A stretch of 33,416 nucleotides of DNA from Methylococcaceae bacterium (GTDB lineage: Bacteria > Pseudomonadota > Gammaproteobacteria > Methylococcales > Methylomonadaceae): positions 1-33,416 of the forward strand of contig CANNKG010000039.1 of NCBI GenBank assembly GCA_947505105.1, in the 5' to 3' direction. How positions within the stretch are numbered: the first letter of the stretch is position 1; every line of letters starts with the position of its first letter. Both the position numbers and the translations under genes were made by a program. Positions 26,992 to 33,416 of this stretch are shown in pieces. The notes under the pieces were generated by a model, which worked only from the letters and a program-made list of their open reading frames with translations, was not told the origin of the DNA and ran no database searches.

Positions 26992-27531
26992 TTAGTTCTT
27001 AAATGGAAATTCAAAAAGCTTCAACAATGCCAAGCCTTCTTCATTTGTTTTTGCTGTTGTAGTAATGGTAATGTCCATTCCACGAATAGTGTCGATTTTA
27101 TCATAATCAATTTCTGGAAATATGATCTGCTCTTTAACACCCATAGAATAATTACCACGCCCATCAAAGCTTTTAGGGCTCATTCCTCTAAAATCACGGA
27201 TTCTAGGAATTGAGATATTTATTAACCGATCCAAGAATTCGTACATACGAGCACCACGCAAGGTTACTTTACACCCGATTGGCATATCGTCACGAATCTT
27301 AAAACCCGCTATAGATTTTCTTGCTAATGTCACAACCGCTTTTTGACCGGATATTTTTTCCATGTCGCTTACAGCGGACTGTAATACTTTTTTATCAGCA
27401 ACCGCGCCACCCACACCCATATTAAGGGTAATTTTTGTAATTTTTGGAGCTTGCATTACCGATGTATAACCAAACTGCGTCATCAGCGCAGATCGTATTT
27501 TTTCTTTGTAGATAGCATCTAATCTTGCCAT
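26992..27531 (-). CDS. rplE: 50S ribosomal protein L5
   Basis: L5 binds 5S rRNA and contacts P-site tRNA. The 179 residues equal E. coli in length. [41 protein letters not shown] and [20 protein letters not shown] are family signatures. The gap to rplX is 15 bp. Confidence 0.98.
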   Translation of the reverse strand: MARLDAIYKEKIRSALMTQFGYTSVMQAPKITKITLNMGVGGAVADKKVLQSAVSDMEKISGQKAVVTLARKSIAGFKIRDDMPIGCKVTLRGARMYEFLDRLINISIPRIRDFRGMSPKSFDGRGNYSMGVKEQIIFPEIDYDKIDTIRGMDITITTTAKTNEEGLALLKLFEFPFKN

Positions 27532-27546
27532 GTCTATTACCTCGCC

Positions 27547-27861
27547 TTAAGAACTAACAATGTCTTTAGTTGATTTAAAATATCTCACTTTTTTTCCATC
27601 ATCTAATATCTTAAAGCCGACACGATCTGCTTTTTTAGTTTTAGGATTATAAATACCAATATTAGAAATATCGATTAGCATTTCTTTCTCAATGATGCCG
27701 CCTTCAACACCAGCGTTTGGATTGCCTTTCTGATGCTTACGAACTTTATTAATACCTTCGACTAAAACTTTATTTTCCTTAATTTTTAATACCTTGCCTA
27801 ATTTCCCTTTATCTTTGCCGATGCGAACAATGACATCGTCACCTTGTTTTATTTTTTGCAT
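27547..27861 (-). CDS. rplX: 50S ribosomal protein L24
   Basis: L24 is an assembly initiator at the tunnel exit. The 104 residues equal E. coli in length. The KOW motif reads [40 protein letters not shown] and the KADRVGFKI segment are also typical. It is the second gene of the spc group after rplN. Confidence 0.98.
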   Translation of the reverse strand: MQKIKQGDDVIVRIGKDKGKLGKVLKIKENKVLVEGINKVRKHQKGNPNAGVEGGIIEKEMLIDISNIGIYNPKTKKADRVGFKILDDGKKVRYFKSTKDIVSS

Positions 27862-27875
27862 TTTGGATCCTTACC

Positions 27876-28244
27876 TTATAAGACTTCAGGTGCTAAAGAG
27901 ATAATTTTCATGAATTTATCACCTCTCAATTCGCGGGTTACCGGCCCAAAAATACGAGTTCCTAAAGGCTGTAACTGATTATTCAAGATAACGGCTGCAT
28001 TACTGTCGAAGCGAATTACCGAGCCATCGGCCCGACGAACACCTTTTTTGGTTCTGACAACCAATGCATTGTAAACATCACCTTTTTTGACCCTACCACG
28101 CGGGATTGCATCTTTAATACTTACTTTGATAATGTCACCAATTCCAGCGTATCGACGATGTGAACCGCCCAATACCTTGATACACATGACCCTTTTTGCG
28201 CCACTGTTATCGGCGACGTCAAGGCTAGTTTGCATCTGAATCAT
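27876..28244 (-). CDS. rplN: 50S ribosomal protein L14
   Basis: L14 lies at the subunit interface. The 122 residues (123 in E. coli) contain [38 protein letters not shown] and FGPVTRELR. It follows rpsQ after 33 bp, the position where the spc operon starts in E. coli; no clear promoter is seen in that short gap. Confidence 0.98.
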   Translation of the reverse strand: MIQMQTSLDVADNSGAKRVMCIKVLGGSHRRYAGIGDIIKVSIKDAIPRGRVKKGDVYNALVVRTKKGVRRADGSVIRFDSNAAVILNNQLQPLGTRIFGPVTRELRGDKFMKIISLAPEVL

Positions 28245-28277
28245 TGTTTTTTCCCAATATAATTAACGACTAGTTTC

Positions 28278-28547
28278 TTACTTATTTACACTTTCAAGCA
28301 CACTGACCAATTTGAAAGTTTTATTTTTTGAAAGTGGACGACATGAAGCTATTGCAACCAAATCACCTTCTTGACATTGGTTTTGCTCATCATGAGCCAA
28401 TAGTTTTGTCGAACGTTTTACGTATTTTCCGTATACTGGATGTTTTACCAGACGCTCAACCAATACAGTAATGGTTTTATCCATTTTATTGCTTACGACT
28501 CGACCATTAACGGTACGCTCAACTTGAGTTTTTTCTAAAGTAGTCAT
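28278..28547 (-). CDS. rpsQ: 30S ribosomal protein S17
   Basis: S17 is a primary 16S rRNA binder with an OB fold. The 89 residues (84 in E. coli) include [18 protein letters not shown] and [19 protein letters not shown]. Its ATG overlaps the rpmC stop as TAATG, so translation is coupled. In E. coli it is the last gene of the S10 operon. Confidence 0.98.
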   Translation of the reverse strand: MTTLEKTQVERTVNGRVVSNKMDKTITVLVERLVKHPVYGKYVKRSTKLLAHDEQNQCQEGDLVAIASCRPLSKNKTFKLVSVLESVNK

Positions 28548-28738
28548 TATGCACCCGCCATTTCATTTAAAACTGTTTGTATCCGTGCAATATCACGTCT
28601 ACCTTTTTTTACTTGATCTGGCTTGGTAAGTTGTCCAGTATTTTTTTGCATTCTTAAATTAAACTGTTCTCTTGATATTTCATTCAACAGACTTTTTAAT
28701 TCAGCACTTGATTTTTGACGTAATTCACTTGCTTTCAT
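28547..28738 (-). CDS. rpmC: 50S ribosomal protein L29
   Basis: L29 lies at the tunnel exit near the site used by trigger factor and SRP. The 63 residues form two helices: [20 protein letters not shown] and the segment beginning [15 protein letters not shown]. It overlaps rplP and rpsQ by one base on each side (TAATG), making a tightly coupled rplP-rpmC-rpsQ trio. Confidence 0.97.
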   Translation of the reverse strand: MKASELRQKSSAELKSLLNEISREQFNLRMQKNTGQLTKPDQVKKGRRDIARIQTVLNEMAGA

Positions 28739-29151
28739 TACATTATGGTCCGTACAGTGAAGGTTGTTTTAAGAGGTAACTTTGCAGCTGCCAGAGTAAA
28801 AGCTTCTCTCGCCATTTCTTCGGAAATGCCTTGCAATTCATAAAGCATCATACCAGGTCTAATTTGTGCAACCCAATATTCTACACTACCTTTACCTTTA
28901 CCCATACGAACTTCTAAAGGTTTTTTAGTAATTGGCTTATCCGGAAATATTCTTATCCACAATTTACCGCCACGTTTTACATGACGATTAATTGCTCGAC
29001 GACCCGATTCAATTTGTCGCGCCGTTAAACGACCTCTTGAAATTGATTTAAGTCCGAATTCTCCAAAACTGACGGATGAACCCTTAACTGCAACACCAGT
29101 GTTTCTACCTTTGTGTTGCTTACGAAATTTTGTTCTTTTTGGTTGAAGCAT
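28738..29151 (-). CDS. rplP: 50S ribosomal protein L16
   Basis: L16 organises the A-site tRNA region of the 50S subunit. The 137 residues (136 in E. coli) contain [20 protein letters not shown], the [17 protein letters not shown] segment and [13 protein letters not shown]. Its stop overlaps the rpmC start. Confidence 0.98.
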   Translation of the reverse strand: MLQPKRTKFRKQHKGRNTGVAVKGSSVSFGEFGLKSISRGRLTARQIESGRRAINRHVKRGGKLWIRIFPDKPITKKPLEVRMGKGKGSVEYWVAQIRPGMMLYELQGISEEMAREAFTLAAAKLPLKTTFTVRTIM

Positions 29152-29167
29152 CGCTATTTCCCTTCAA

Positions 29168-29839
29168 CTATTTTTTAGTTTCAGTATTATCAGATACCAC
29201 ATGTGTATCTGTATTAAAGACTTCGCCTTTGAAGATCCAGACTTTGATCCCAATTATGCCGTAGGTTGTTTTAGCCTCAGCAGTACCATAGTCGATATCA
29301 GCTCTCAAAGTATGCAAAGGCACACGCCCTTCCCGATACCATTCACCACGAGCAATTTCAGCACCATTTAAACGGCCACCTACGTTGATCTTGATACCTT
29401 CAGCACCTAGACGCATAGTATTGGTCACTGCACGCTTCATCGCACGGCGATACATAATTCTTTTTTCTAATTGCTGAGCGATACTCTCAGCAACCAAATA
29501 GGCATCAAGCTCAGGCTTTCTGATTTCTTCGACATTTAGCTGCACAGGAACACCCATCATGATGGAGATTTCCTGTCTTAATTTATCGATGTCCTCACCT
29601 TTCTTACCAATGACAATACCTGGACGCGCAGTATGTATGGTAATGTTTGCATTACGAGCCGGTCTATTGATTTGAATTCGACTGACTGACGCATGCGCTA
29701 ATTTTTTTCTTAGATATTCTCTTACCTTCAAATCTTGATGTAAAAGAACAGGATACTCTTGACTATTGGCGTACCAACGACTTGTCCAATCTTTTACGAT
29801 TCCAAGGCGAATACCAGTTGGATGAACTTTTTGGCCCAT
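29168..29839 (-). CDS. rpsC: 30S ribosomal protein S3
   Basis: S3 forms part of the mRNA entry site and helicase. The 223 residues (233 in E. coli) include [20 protein letters not shown], the KH domain [20 protein letters not shown] and the C-terminal domain with [20 protein letters not shown]. The C-terminal tail is short, which accounts for the lower length. Confidence 0.98.
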   Translation of the reverse strand: MGQKVHPTGIRLGIVKDWTSRWYANSQEYPVLLHQDLKVREYLRKKLAHASVSRIQINRPARNANITIHTARPGIVIGKKGEDIDKLRQEISIMMGVPVQLNVEEIRKPELDAYLVAESIAQQLEKRIMYRRAMKRAVTNTMRLGAEGIKINVGGRLNGAEIARGEWYREGRVPLHTLRADIDYGTAEAKTTYGIIGIKVWIFKGEVFNTDTHVVSDNTETKK

Positions 29840-29847
29840 GTAATCCT

Positions 29848-30183
29848 CTACTCGTTCTCTGCTACTTTAATTGTGATATGACAGGTTCTTTTCAGGATAT
29901 GGTTTGCACGTCCTTTAGCCCTGGCGCGAAATCTTTTTAATGGTGCCCCTTCATTAACGTAAACGGTACTTACTCTCAATTCGTCGATATCGGCACCATT
30001 GTTATGTTCGGCATTTGCAATCGCTGATTCCAAGACTTTTTTAACAACTAAGGCAGCTTTTTTGGAACTAAATTTAAGAATATTTAAGGCCTTATCAACA
30101 GGCAAGCCTCTTATTTGATCACCAACTAAGCGTGCTTTTTGAGCAGACATTGGTGCATTACGTAACATTGCAGAAATTTCCAT
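29848..30183 (-). CDS. rplV: 50S ribosomal protein L22
   Basis: L22 lines the exit tunnel with its long beta hairpin. The 111 residues (110 in E. coli) include [20 protein letters not shown] and the hairpin region [19 protein letters not shown], where macrolide-resistance changes occur in other bacteria. It sits between rpsS and rpsC with 8-bp gaps. Confidence 0.98.
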   Translation of the reverse strand: MEISAMLRNAPMSAQKARLVGDQIRGLPVDKALNILKFSSKKAALVVKKVLESAIANAEHNNGADIDELRVSTVYVNEGAPLKRFRARAKGRANHILKRTCHITIKVAENE

Positions 30184-30191
30184 GTCAGAAC

Positions 30192-30464
30192 CTATCTTGA
30201 TTTCTTATCAGCCACATGGCCTTTATATGTTCGAGTAGGCGCAAATTCACCTAATTTATGACCAATCATATTCTCAGAGACTAAAATCGGAATATGTTGT
30301 TTACCATTATGTACAGCAATGGTCAAACCGATCATATCGGGTATTATCATCGACCTTCTAGACCAAGTTTTAATTGGTTTCCTATTATTGCTTCCGACAG
30401 CATCATCCACTTTCTTTTGCAAGTGATGATCAATAAAAGGACCTTTTTTAATTGAACGTGGCAC
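30192..30464 (-). CDS. rpsS: 30S ribosomal protein S19
   Basis: S19 is in the 30S head and contacts S13 and the A-site region. The 90 residues (92 in E. coli) start (M)[18 protein letters not shown] and contain [14 protein letters not shown] and [15 protein letters not shown]. The start codon is GTG, supported by a strong GAGAGG element upstream. Confidence 0.98.
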   Translation of the reverse strand: MPRSIKKGPFIDHHLQKKVDDAVGSNNRKPIKTWSRRSMIIPDMIGLTIAVHNGKQHIPILVSENMIGHKLGEFAPTRTYKGHVADKKSR

Positions 30465-30476
30465 GTTATTTCCTCT

Positions 30477-31304
30477 CTATTTCTGCTTACGACGTCTAAC
30501 AATCATGTTATCGGTACGTTTATTTTTTCTTGTTTTATAGCCTTTAGTTGGCATACCCCATGGTGATACTGGGTGCCTACCGCCTGATGTACGCCCTTCG
30601 CCACCACCATGTGGATGGTCAACCGGGTTCATAACGACACCACGAACCGTGGGTCGCACACCTAACCATCGCTTAGCGCCAGCCTTACCCAAAGATGCAA
30701 GATTGTGCTCTGTGTTGGAAACCTCACCAACTACTGCTTTACAATCACTCATTACTTTACGCATTTCGCCGGATCTTAATCTCAAAGTTGCGTATACACC
30801 GTCTTTAGCAACTAACTGAGCAGACGTACCTGCACTACGCGCGATTTGAGCTCCTTTACCCGGCTGTAATTCTACGCAGTGTACGTTTGTTCCCAAAGGA
30901 ATATTACGTAACGGCATGCAGTTTCCTACTTTTACAGGCGCGGATTCAGCTGATAACACTTCTTGACCTACAACCAATCCCTTAGGTGCGATGATATATC
31001 TGCGCTCGCCATCTTTGAATAAAAGCAATGCAATATTTGCTGTTCTGTTGGGATCATATTCCAAACGCTCAACTACACCGGAAATATCAACTTTGTTTCG
31101 TTTAAAATCAATAAGCCGATAGTGCTGCTTATGCCCACCGCCGATATGACGCGTTGTGATGCGTCCTTGATTGTTTCTTCCACCTGTTTTAGACTTTTTA
31201 TCTAATAAAGGCGCGTGTGGTTTACCTTTGTGTAAATCATCACTTTTTATACGTACTACAAACCGAGATCCTGGCGATGTTGGTTTAGACTTTACAATAG
31301 CCAT
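30477..31304 (-). CDS. rplB: 50S ribosomal protein L2
   Basis: L2 is needed for subunit association and peptidyl-transferase function. The 275 residues (273 in E. coli) include [20 protein letters not shown] and the highly conserved [19 protein letters not shown], which carries the functionally important histidine. The gene ends 12 bp before the rpsS start. Confidence 0.98.
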   Translation of the reverse strand: MAIVKSKPTSPGSRFVVRIKSDDLHKGKPHAPLLDKKSKTGGRNNQGRITTRHIGGGHKQHYRLIDFKRNKVDISGVVERLEYDPNRTANIALLLFKDGERRYIIAPKGLVVGQEVLSAESAPVKVGNCMPLRNIPLGTNVHCVELQPGKGAQIARSAGTSAQLVAKDGVYATLRLRSGEMRKVMSDCKAVVGEVSNTEHNLASLGKAGAKRWLGVRPTVRGVVMNPVDHPHGGGEGRTSGGRHPVSPWGMPTKGYKTRKNKRTDNMIVRRRKQK

Positions 31305-31344
31305 GTTTTCTACCGTTCCTATTGATTTTATATACTTTTGCTAG

Positions 31345-31644
31345 TTATGCTGCTGAAAATTGGATGTCATGTCCTGGTTTCAATTTTACATAAGCCTTCT
31401 TCCAATCAGAACGCTTCCCTAGACTACGCCCAAAACGTTTTTGCTTTCCTAAAACATTTAGCACGTTGACTGACTCAACTTCAACATTGAACATTTTTTC
31501 AACTGCACTTTTTATTTGTGGTTTACTCGCTTCTCTAAGTACTTTAAATACTACGCGATTTTGTTTTTCAGCGGCTAAGGTGCTTTTTTCTGAAATAATC
31601 GGTCCTTGAATTATTTTAGCTAATTTACTTTCTGGCAAACTCAT
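31345..31644 (-). CDS. rplW: 50S ribosomal protein L23
   Basis: L23 is the tunnel-exit docking site for trigger factor. The 99 residues (100 in E. coli) include IIQGPIISEKSTLAAEKQNR and KSAVEKMFNVEVESVNVLN. The ATG overlaps the rplD stop as ATGA, so translation is coupled; a 40-bp gap precedes rplB. Confidence 0.98.
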   Translation of the reverse strand: MSLPESKLAKIIQGPIISEKSTLAAEKQNRVVFKVLREASKPQIKSAVEKMFNVEVESVNVLNVLGKQKRFGRSLGKRSDWKKAYVKLKPGHDIQFSAA

Positions 31645-32261
31645 AACAAACGTTCCTCAATAATCTTAATTGCCGCTGACGTCACAATTACTTTATCTGC
31701 TGAAATTAATGAAACCGGATTTAAATTTTCAGCCAGTACCAAATTCACATTAACAAGATTCCGCGACGCCAACCATAGATTATCTTCTAACGTATCAACC
31801 ACAATTAAAATACGCTGAGCATCTATGTTATTTAACTTAGCTACAAAAGATTTTGTCTTTGGTGTTTCTGGCACAATATCATTACTCACAACCAAACGAT
31901 TTTGCCTTAATAATTCTGACAAAATCGATCGAATACCGGCACGAAACATTTTTTTATTAAGTTTTTGCTCGTAATTACGCGGTTGAGCCGCGAAAGTAAC
32001 ACCACCTGTACGCCACAATGGACTGCGTATTGTACCAGACCTTGCGCGACCTGTCCCCTTTTGTTTCCAAGGTTTTATTCCACCACCACTGACGGCAGAT
32101 CTATTTTTTTGTGCTTTGGTGCCAGATCGAGCACCTGCAAGATATTTAACAACCAACTGATGCACAAGAGTTTCATTATATTCAACTCCAAATACTGCAT
32201 CATTAACAGTTATCGCTCCTGCTGAGTCTTGGCTACTAATAGCCGGTACTTGCAAACCCAT
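31641..32261 (-). CDS. rplD: 50S ribosomal protein L4
   Basis: L4 reaches into the exit tunnel; in E. coli it also represses the S10 operon. The 206 residues (201 in E. coli) include KPWKQKGTGRARSGTIRSPL, the tunnel loop, and LIVVDTLEDNLWLASRNL-type C-terminal segments. It lies 3 bp after rplC. The usual leader target of L4 is not present upstream of rpsJ here. Confidence 0.97.
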   Translation of the reverse strand: MGLQVPAISSQDSAGAITVNDAVFGVEYNETLVHQLVVKYLAGARSGTKAQKNRSAVSGGGIKPWKQKGTGRARSGTIRSPLWRTGGVTFAAQPRNYEQKLNKKMFRAGIRSILSELLRQNRLVVSNDIVPETPKTKSFVAKLNNIDAQRILIVVDTLEDNLWLASRNLVNVNLVLAENLNPVSLISADKVIVTSAAIKIIEERLL

Positions 32262-32264
32262 AAA

Positions 32265-32915
32265 TTACCCTTTATTTCTCATTTTCGTTGCAGGAATAAT
32301 CACTACATCCCCGTTTTTAGCTCCGGGAACAGCACCTTTAACTAAGATTAAGCTTCTTTCAACATCAACTGACTGAATAGCCAAATTTTGGGTAGTAGTC
32401 ACCACATTTCCCATATGTCCGGCCATTTTCTTCCCTTTGAATACACGTCCAGGTGTCTGATTCATACCGTTTGAACCTGCTGAACGGTGAGATCGCGAGT
32501 TACCATGGGTTGCATCCTGCATGCTAAAGTTATGTCTCTTAATTGCACCAGCGAAACCTTTACCGATACTTGTTCCTTGAACATCAACTTTCTGACCTGG
32601 AGAAAAAATCTCAACGGAAAGCTCAGAACCAACCGCCAATTCATGCCCCTCACCTTCAGAAAGCCTAAATTCCCAAAGCCCTCTTCCAGCAGTTACATTA
32701 GCCGACGCATAATGCCCCGCCATTGCTTTATTGACTCTCGATGATTTTTTATCACCAGCCGTGACTTGCACAGCACGATAACCATCGTTTTCAATACTCT
32801 TAACCTGAGTAACTCTGTTTGATTCAATCTGAAGAACAGTTACCGGCACAGAAGTACCATCTTCACAAAACACTCGGGTCATTCCACATTTACGACCAAT
32901 AAGACCTATTGACAT
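32265..32915 (-). CDS. rplC: 50S ribosomal protein L3
   Basis: L3 helps start 50S assembly and reaches toward the peptidyl-transferase centre. The 216 residues (209 in E. coli) start [20 protein letters not shown] and carry the loop [20 protein letters not shown], which contains the Gln methylated by PrmB in E. coli, and [14 protein letters not shown] near the end. Confidence 0.98.
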   Translation of the reverse strand: MSIGLIGRKCGMTRVFCEDGTSVPVTVLQIESNRVTQVKSIENDGYRAVQVTAGDKKSSRVNKAMAGHYASANVTAGRGLWEFRLSEGEGHELAVGSELSVEIFSPGQKVDVQGTSIGKGFAGAIKRHNFSMQDATHGNSRSHRSAGSNGMNQTPGRVFKGKKMAGHMGNVVTTTQNLAIQSVDVERSLILVKGAVPGAKNGDVVIIPATKMRNKG

Positions 32916-32945
32916 TAGCCAATTCCTCTACACTTTATTTAGCTA

Positions 32946-33257
32946 CTAATTAAGCTTAATTTGAACATCAACACCGGCGGCAAGATCTAACTTCATCAAT
33001 GCATCAACGGTTTTTTCGGTTGGCTCCACAATATCCAGCAGCCTTTTATAAGTTCTCAACTCATATTGATCTCGCGCATCTTTATTAGCATGTGGAGATA
33101 TCAAAATGGTGAAACGCTCTTTCTTAGTAGGCAACGGAATAGGACCCTTAACCTGCGCCCCTGTTCTTTTAGCTGTTTCGACTATCTCGCCAGCAGATTG
33201 ATCAATTAATTTGTGATCAAAAGCTTTAAGACGGATTCTGATAGTTTGATTTGACAT
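32946..33257 (-). CDS. rpsJ: 30S ribosomal protein S10
   Basis: S10 is in the 30S head and also acts with NusB in antitermination. The 103 residues equal E. coli in length and contain [39 protein letters not shown] and [17 protein letters not shown]. It starts 6 bp after the tuf stop, so it must share a transcript with tuf or use a promoter inside tuf. Confidence 0.98.
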   Translation of the reverse strand: MSNQTIRIRLKAFDHKLIDQSAGEIVETAKRTGAQVKGPIPLPTKKERFTILISPHANKDARDQYELRTYKRLLDIVEPTEKTVDALMKLDLAAGVDVQIKLN

Positions 33258-33263
33258 TACTTT

Positions 33264-33416
33264 TTACTCAATAATTGAAGCGACGACACCCGCACCCACT
33301 GTGCGACCACCTTCGCGTACTGCGAAGCGTAAACCCTCATCCATTGCAATTGGGGCTATTAATTTAATTTGAACGGTAACGTTGTCACCTGGCATCACCA
33401 TTTCAACACCTTCTGG
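33264..33416 (-). CDS. tuf: Elongation factor Tu, C-terminal end (partial)
   Basis: Translation on the minus strand from the window edge reads [20 protein letters not shown], then [20 protein letters not shown] and VASIIE before TAA at 33266-33264. This is the C-terminal barrel domain of EF-Tu, which delivers aminoacyl-tRNA to the ribosome. About 50 residues are visible; the rest lies beyond the window. A tuf gene upstream of rpsJ is the standard str-S10 junction. Confidence 0.98.
   Translation of the reverse strand, partial: PEGVEMVMPGDNVTVQIKLIAPIAMDEGLRFAVREGGRTVGAGVVASIIE

Noticed and set aside
28245-28277. Separate spc promoter before rplN
   Set aside because: The 33-bp gap is too short for a full promoter and shows no convincing -10/-35 pair, so the spc genes probably continue from the S10 transcript.
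1-33416. tRNA, rRNA, CRISPR arrays, intact insertion sequences
   Set aside because: I saw no cloverleaf-like tRNA sequence, no rRNA segment, no regularly spaced repeats and no transposase frame in any part of the window.

Overview
The window looks like chromosomal DNA of a gammaproteobacterium. The evidence is the close match of the alpha C-terminal domain, S4, L3 and other ribosomal proteins to the enteric forms, the dusB-fis pair, and the S10-spc-alpha gene order. The mix of neighbours (a dusB-fis-purH-purD run, a very long FAD/Fe-S oxidase, and DUF3570/DUF4266 genes with a metal-ligand-rich outer-membrane protein) makes me think of methanotrophs (Methylococcales). That last step is inference and was not tested. 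Bases 1-15200 are GC-richer and accessory in character; the ribosomal block is visibly AT-richer.

Layout. 1-1030: a broken gene for a fused membrane/spermidine-synthase-like protein, with one frameshift and a lost C-terminal part. 1040-5368 (minus strand): a compact cluster in the order TlpA-type thiol oxidoreductase, DUF4266 lipoprotein with a Gly/Cys tail, long DUF3570 outer-membrane protein, and ApbE-type FAD:protein FMN transferase. 5481-5936: a small exported protein of unknown function, preceded by an 11-bp perfect inverted repeat and a gene-free stretch of about 500 bp. 6440-11203 (minus): a translationally coupled tripartite efflux operon (outer-membrane factor, periplasmic adaptor, ABC ATPase, MacB-like permease). 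11252-15163 (minus): a 1303-residue FAD/4Fe-4S 2-hydroxyacid-oxidase-like protein. 15164-15526: a divergent promoter region. 15527-19744 (plus): dusB, fis, purH, purD. 19764-19788: a bidirectional terminator. 19814-33416 (minus): a complete alpha, spc and S10 ribosomal block running directly from the 3' end of tuf, with secY, rpmJ (GTG start) and rpoA inside it.

The part most worth following is the 1040-5368 cluster. Soon after its signal peptide the DUF3570 protein carries DTWSGAT, and 21 residues further on SGAS. These match the known acceptor motif that ApbE enzymes modify with FMN, and the apbE gene lies 39 bp downstream. I therefore propose a flavinylated outer-membrane beta-barrel system with a cysteine-tailed lipoprotein and its own thiol oxidoreductase. 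The apbE product is itself divergent: it lacks a leader peptide, and the usual metal-ligand Asp is Gly. The DUF3570 protein also seems to be a fusion of two barrel-like domains joined by a His-rich linker, followed by Met/His-rich stretches, which hints at metal (perhaps copper) binding.

The ribosomal half is conventional. Points of note are the 6-bp tuf-rpsJ gap, which leaves no room for an E. coli-type S10 leader; a likely sigma-70 promoter for the alpha operon between rpmJ and rpsM; and several TAATG or ATGA stop/start overlaps. No tRNA, rRNA, CRISPR array or intact insertion sequence was seen.
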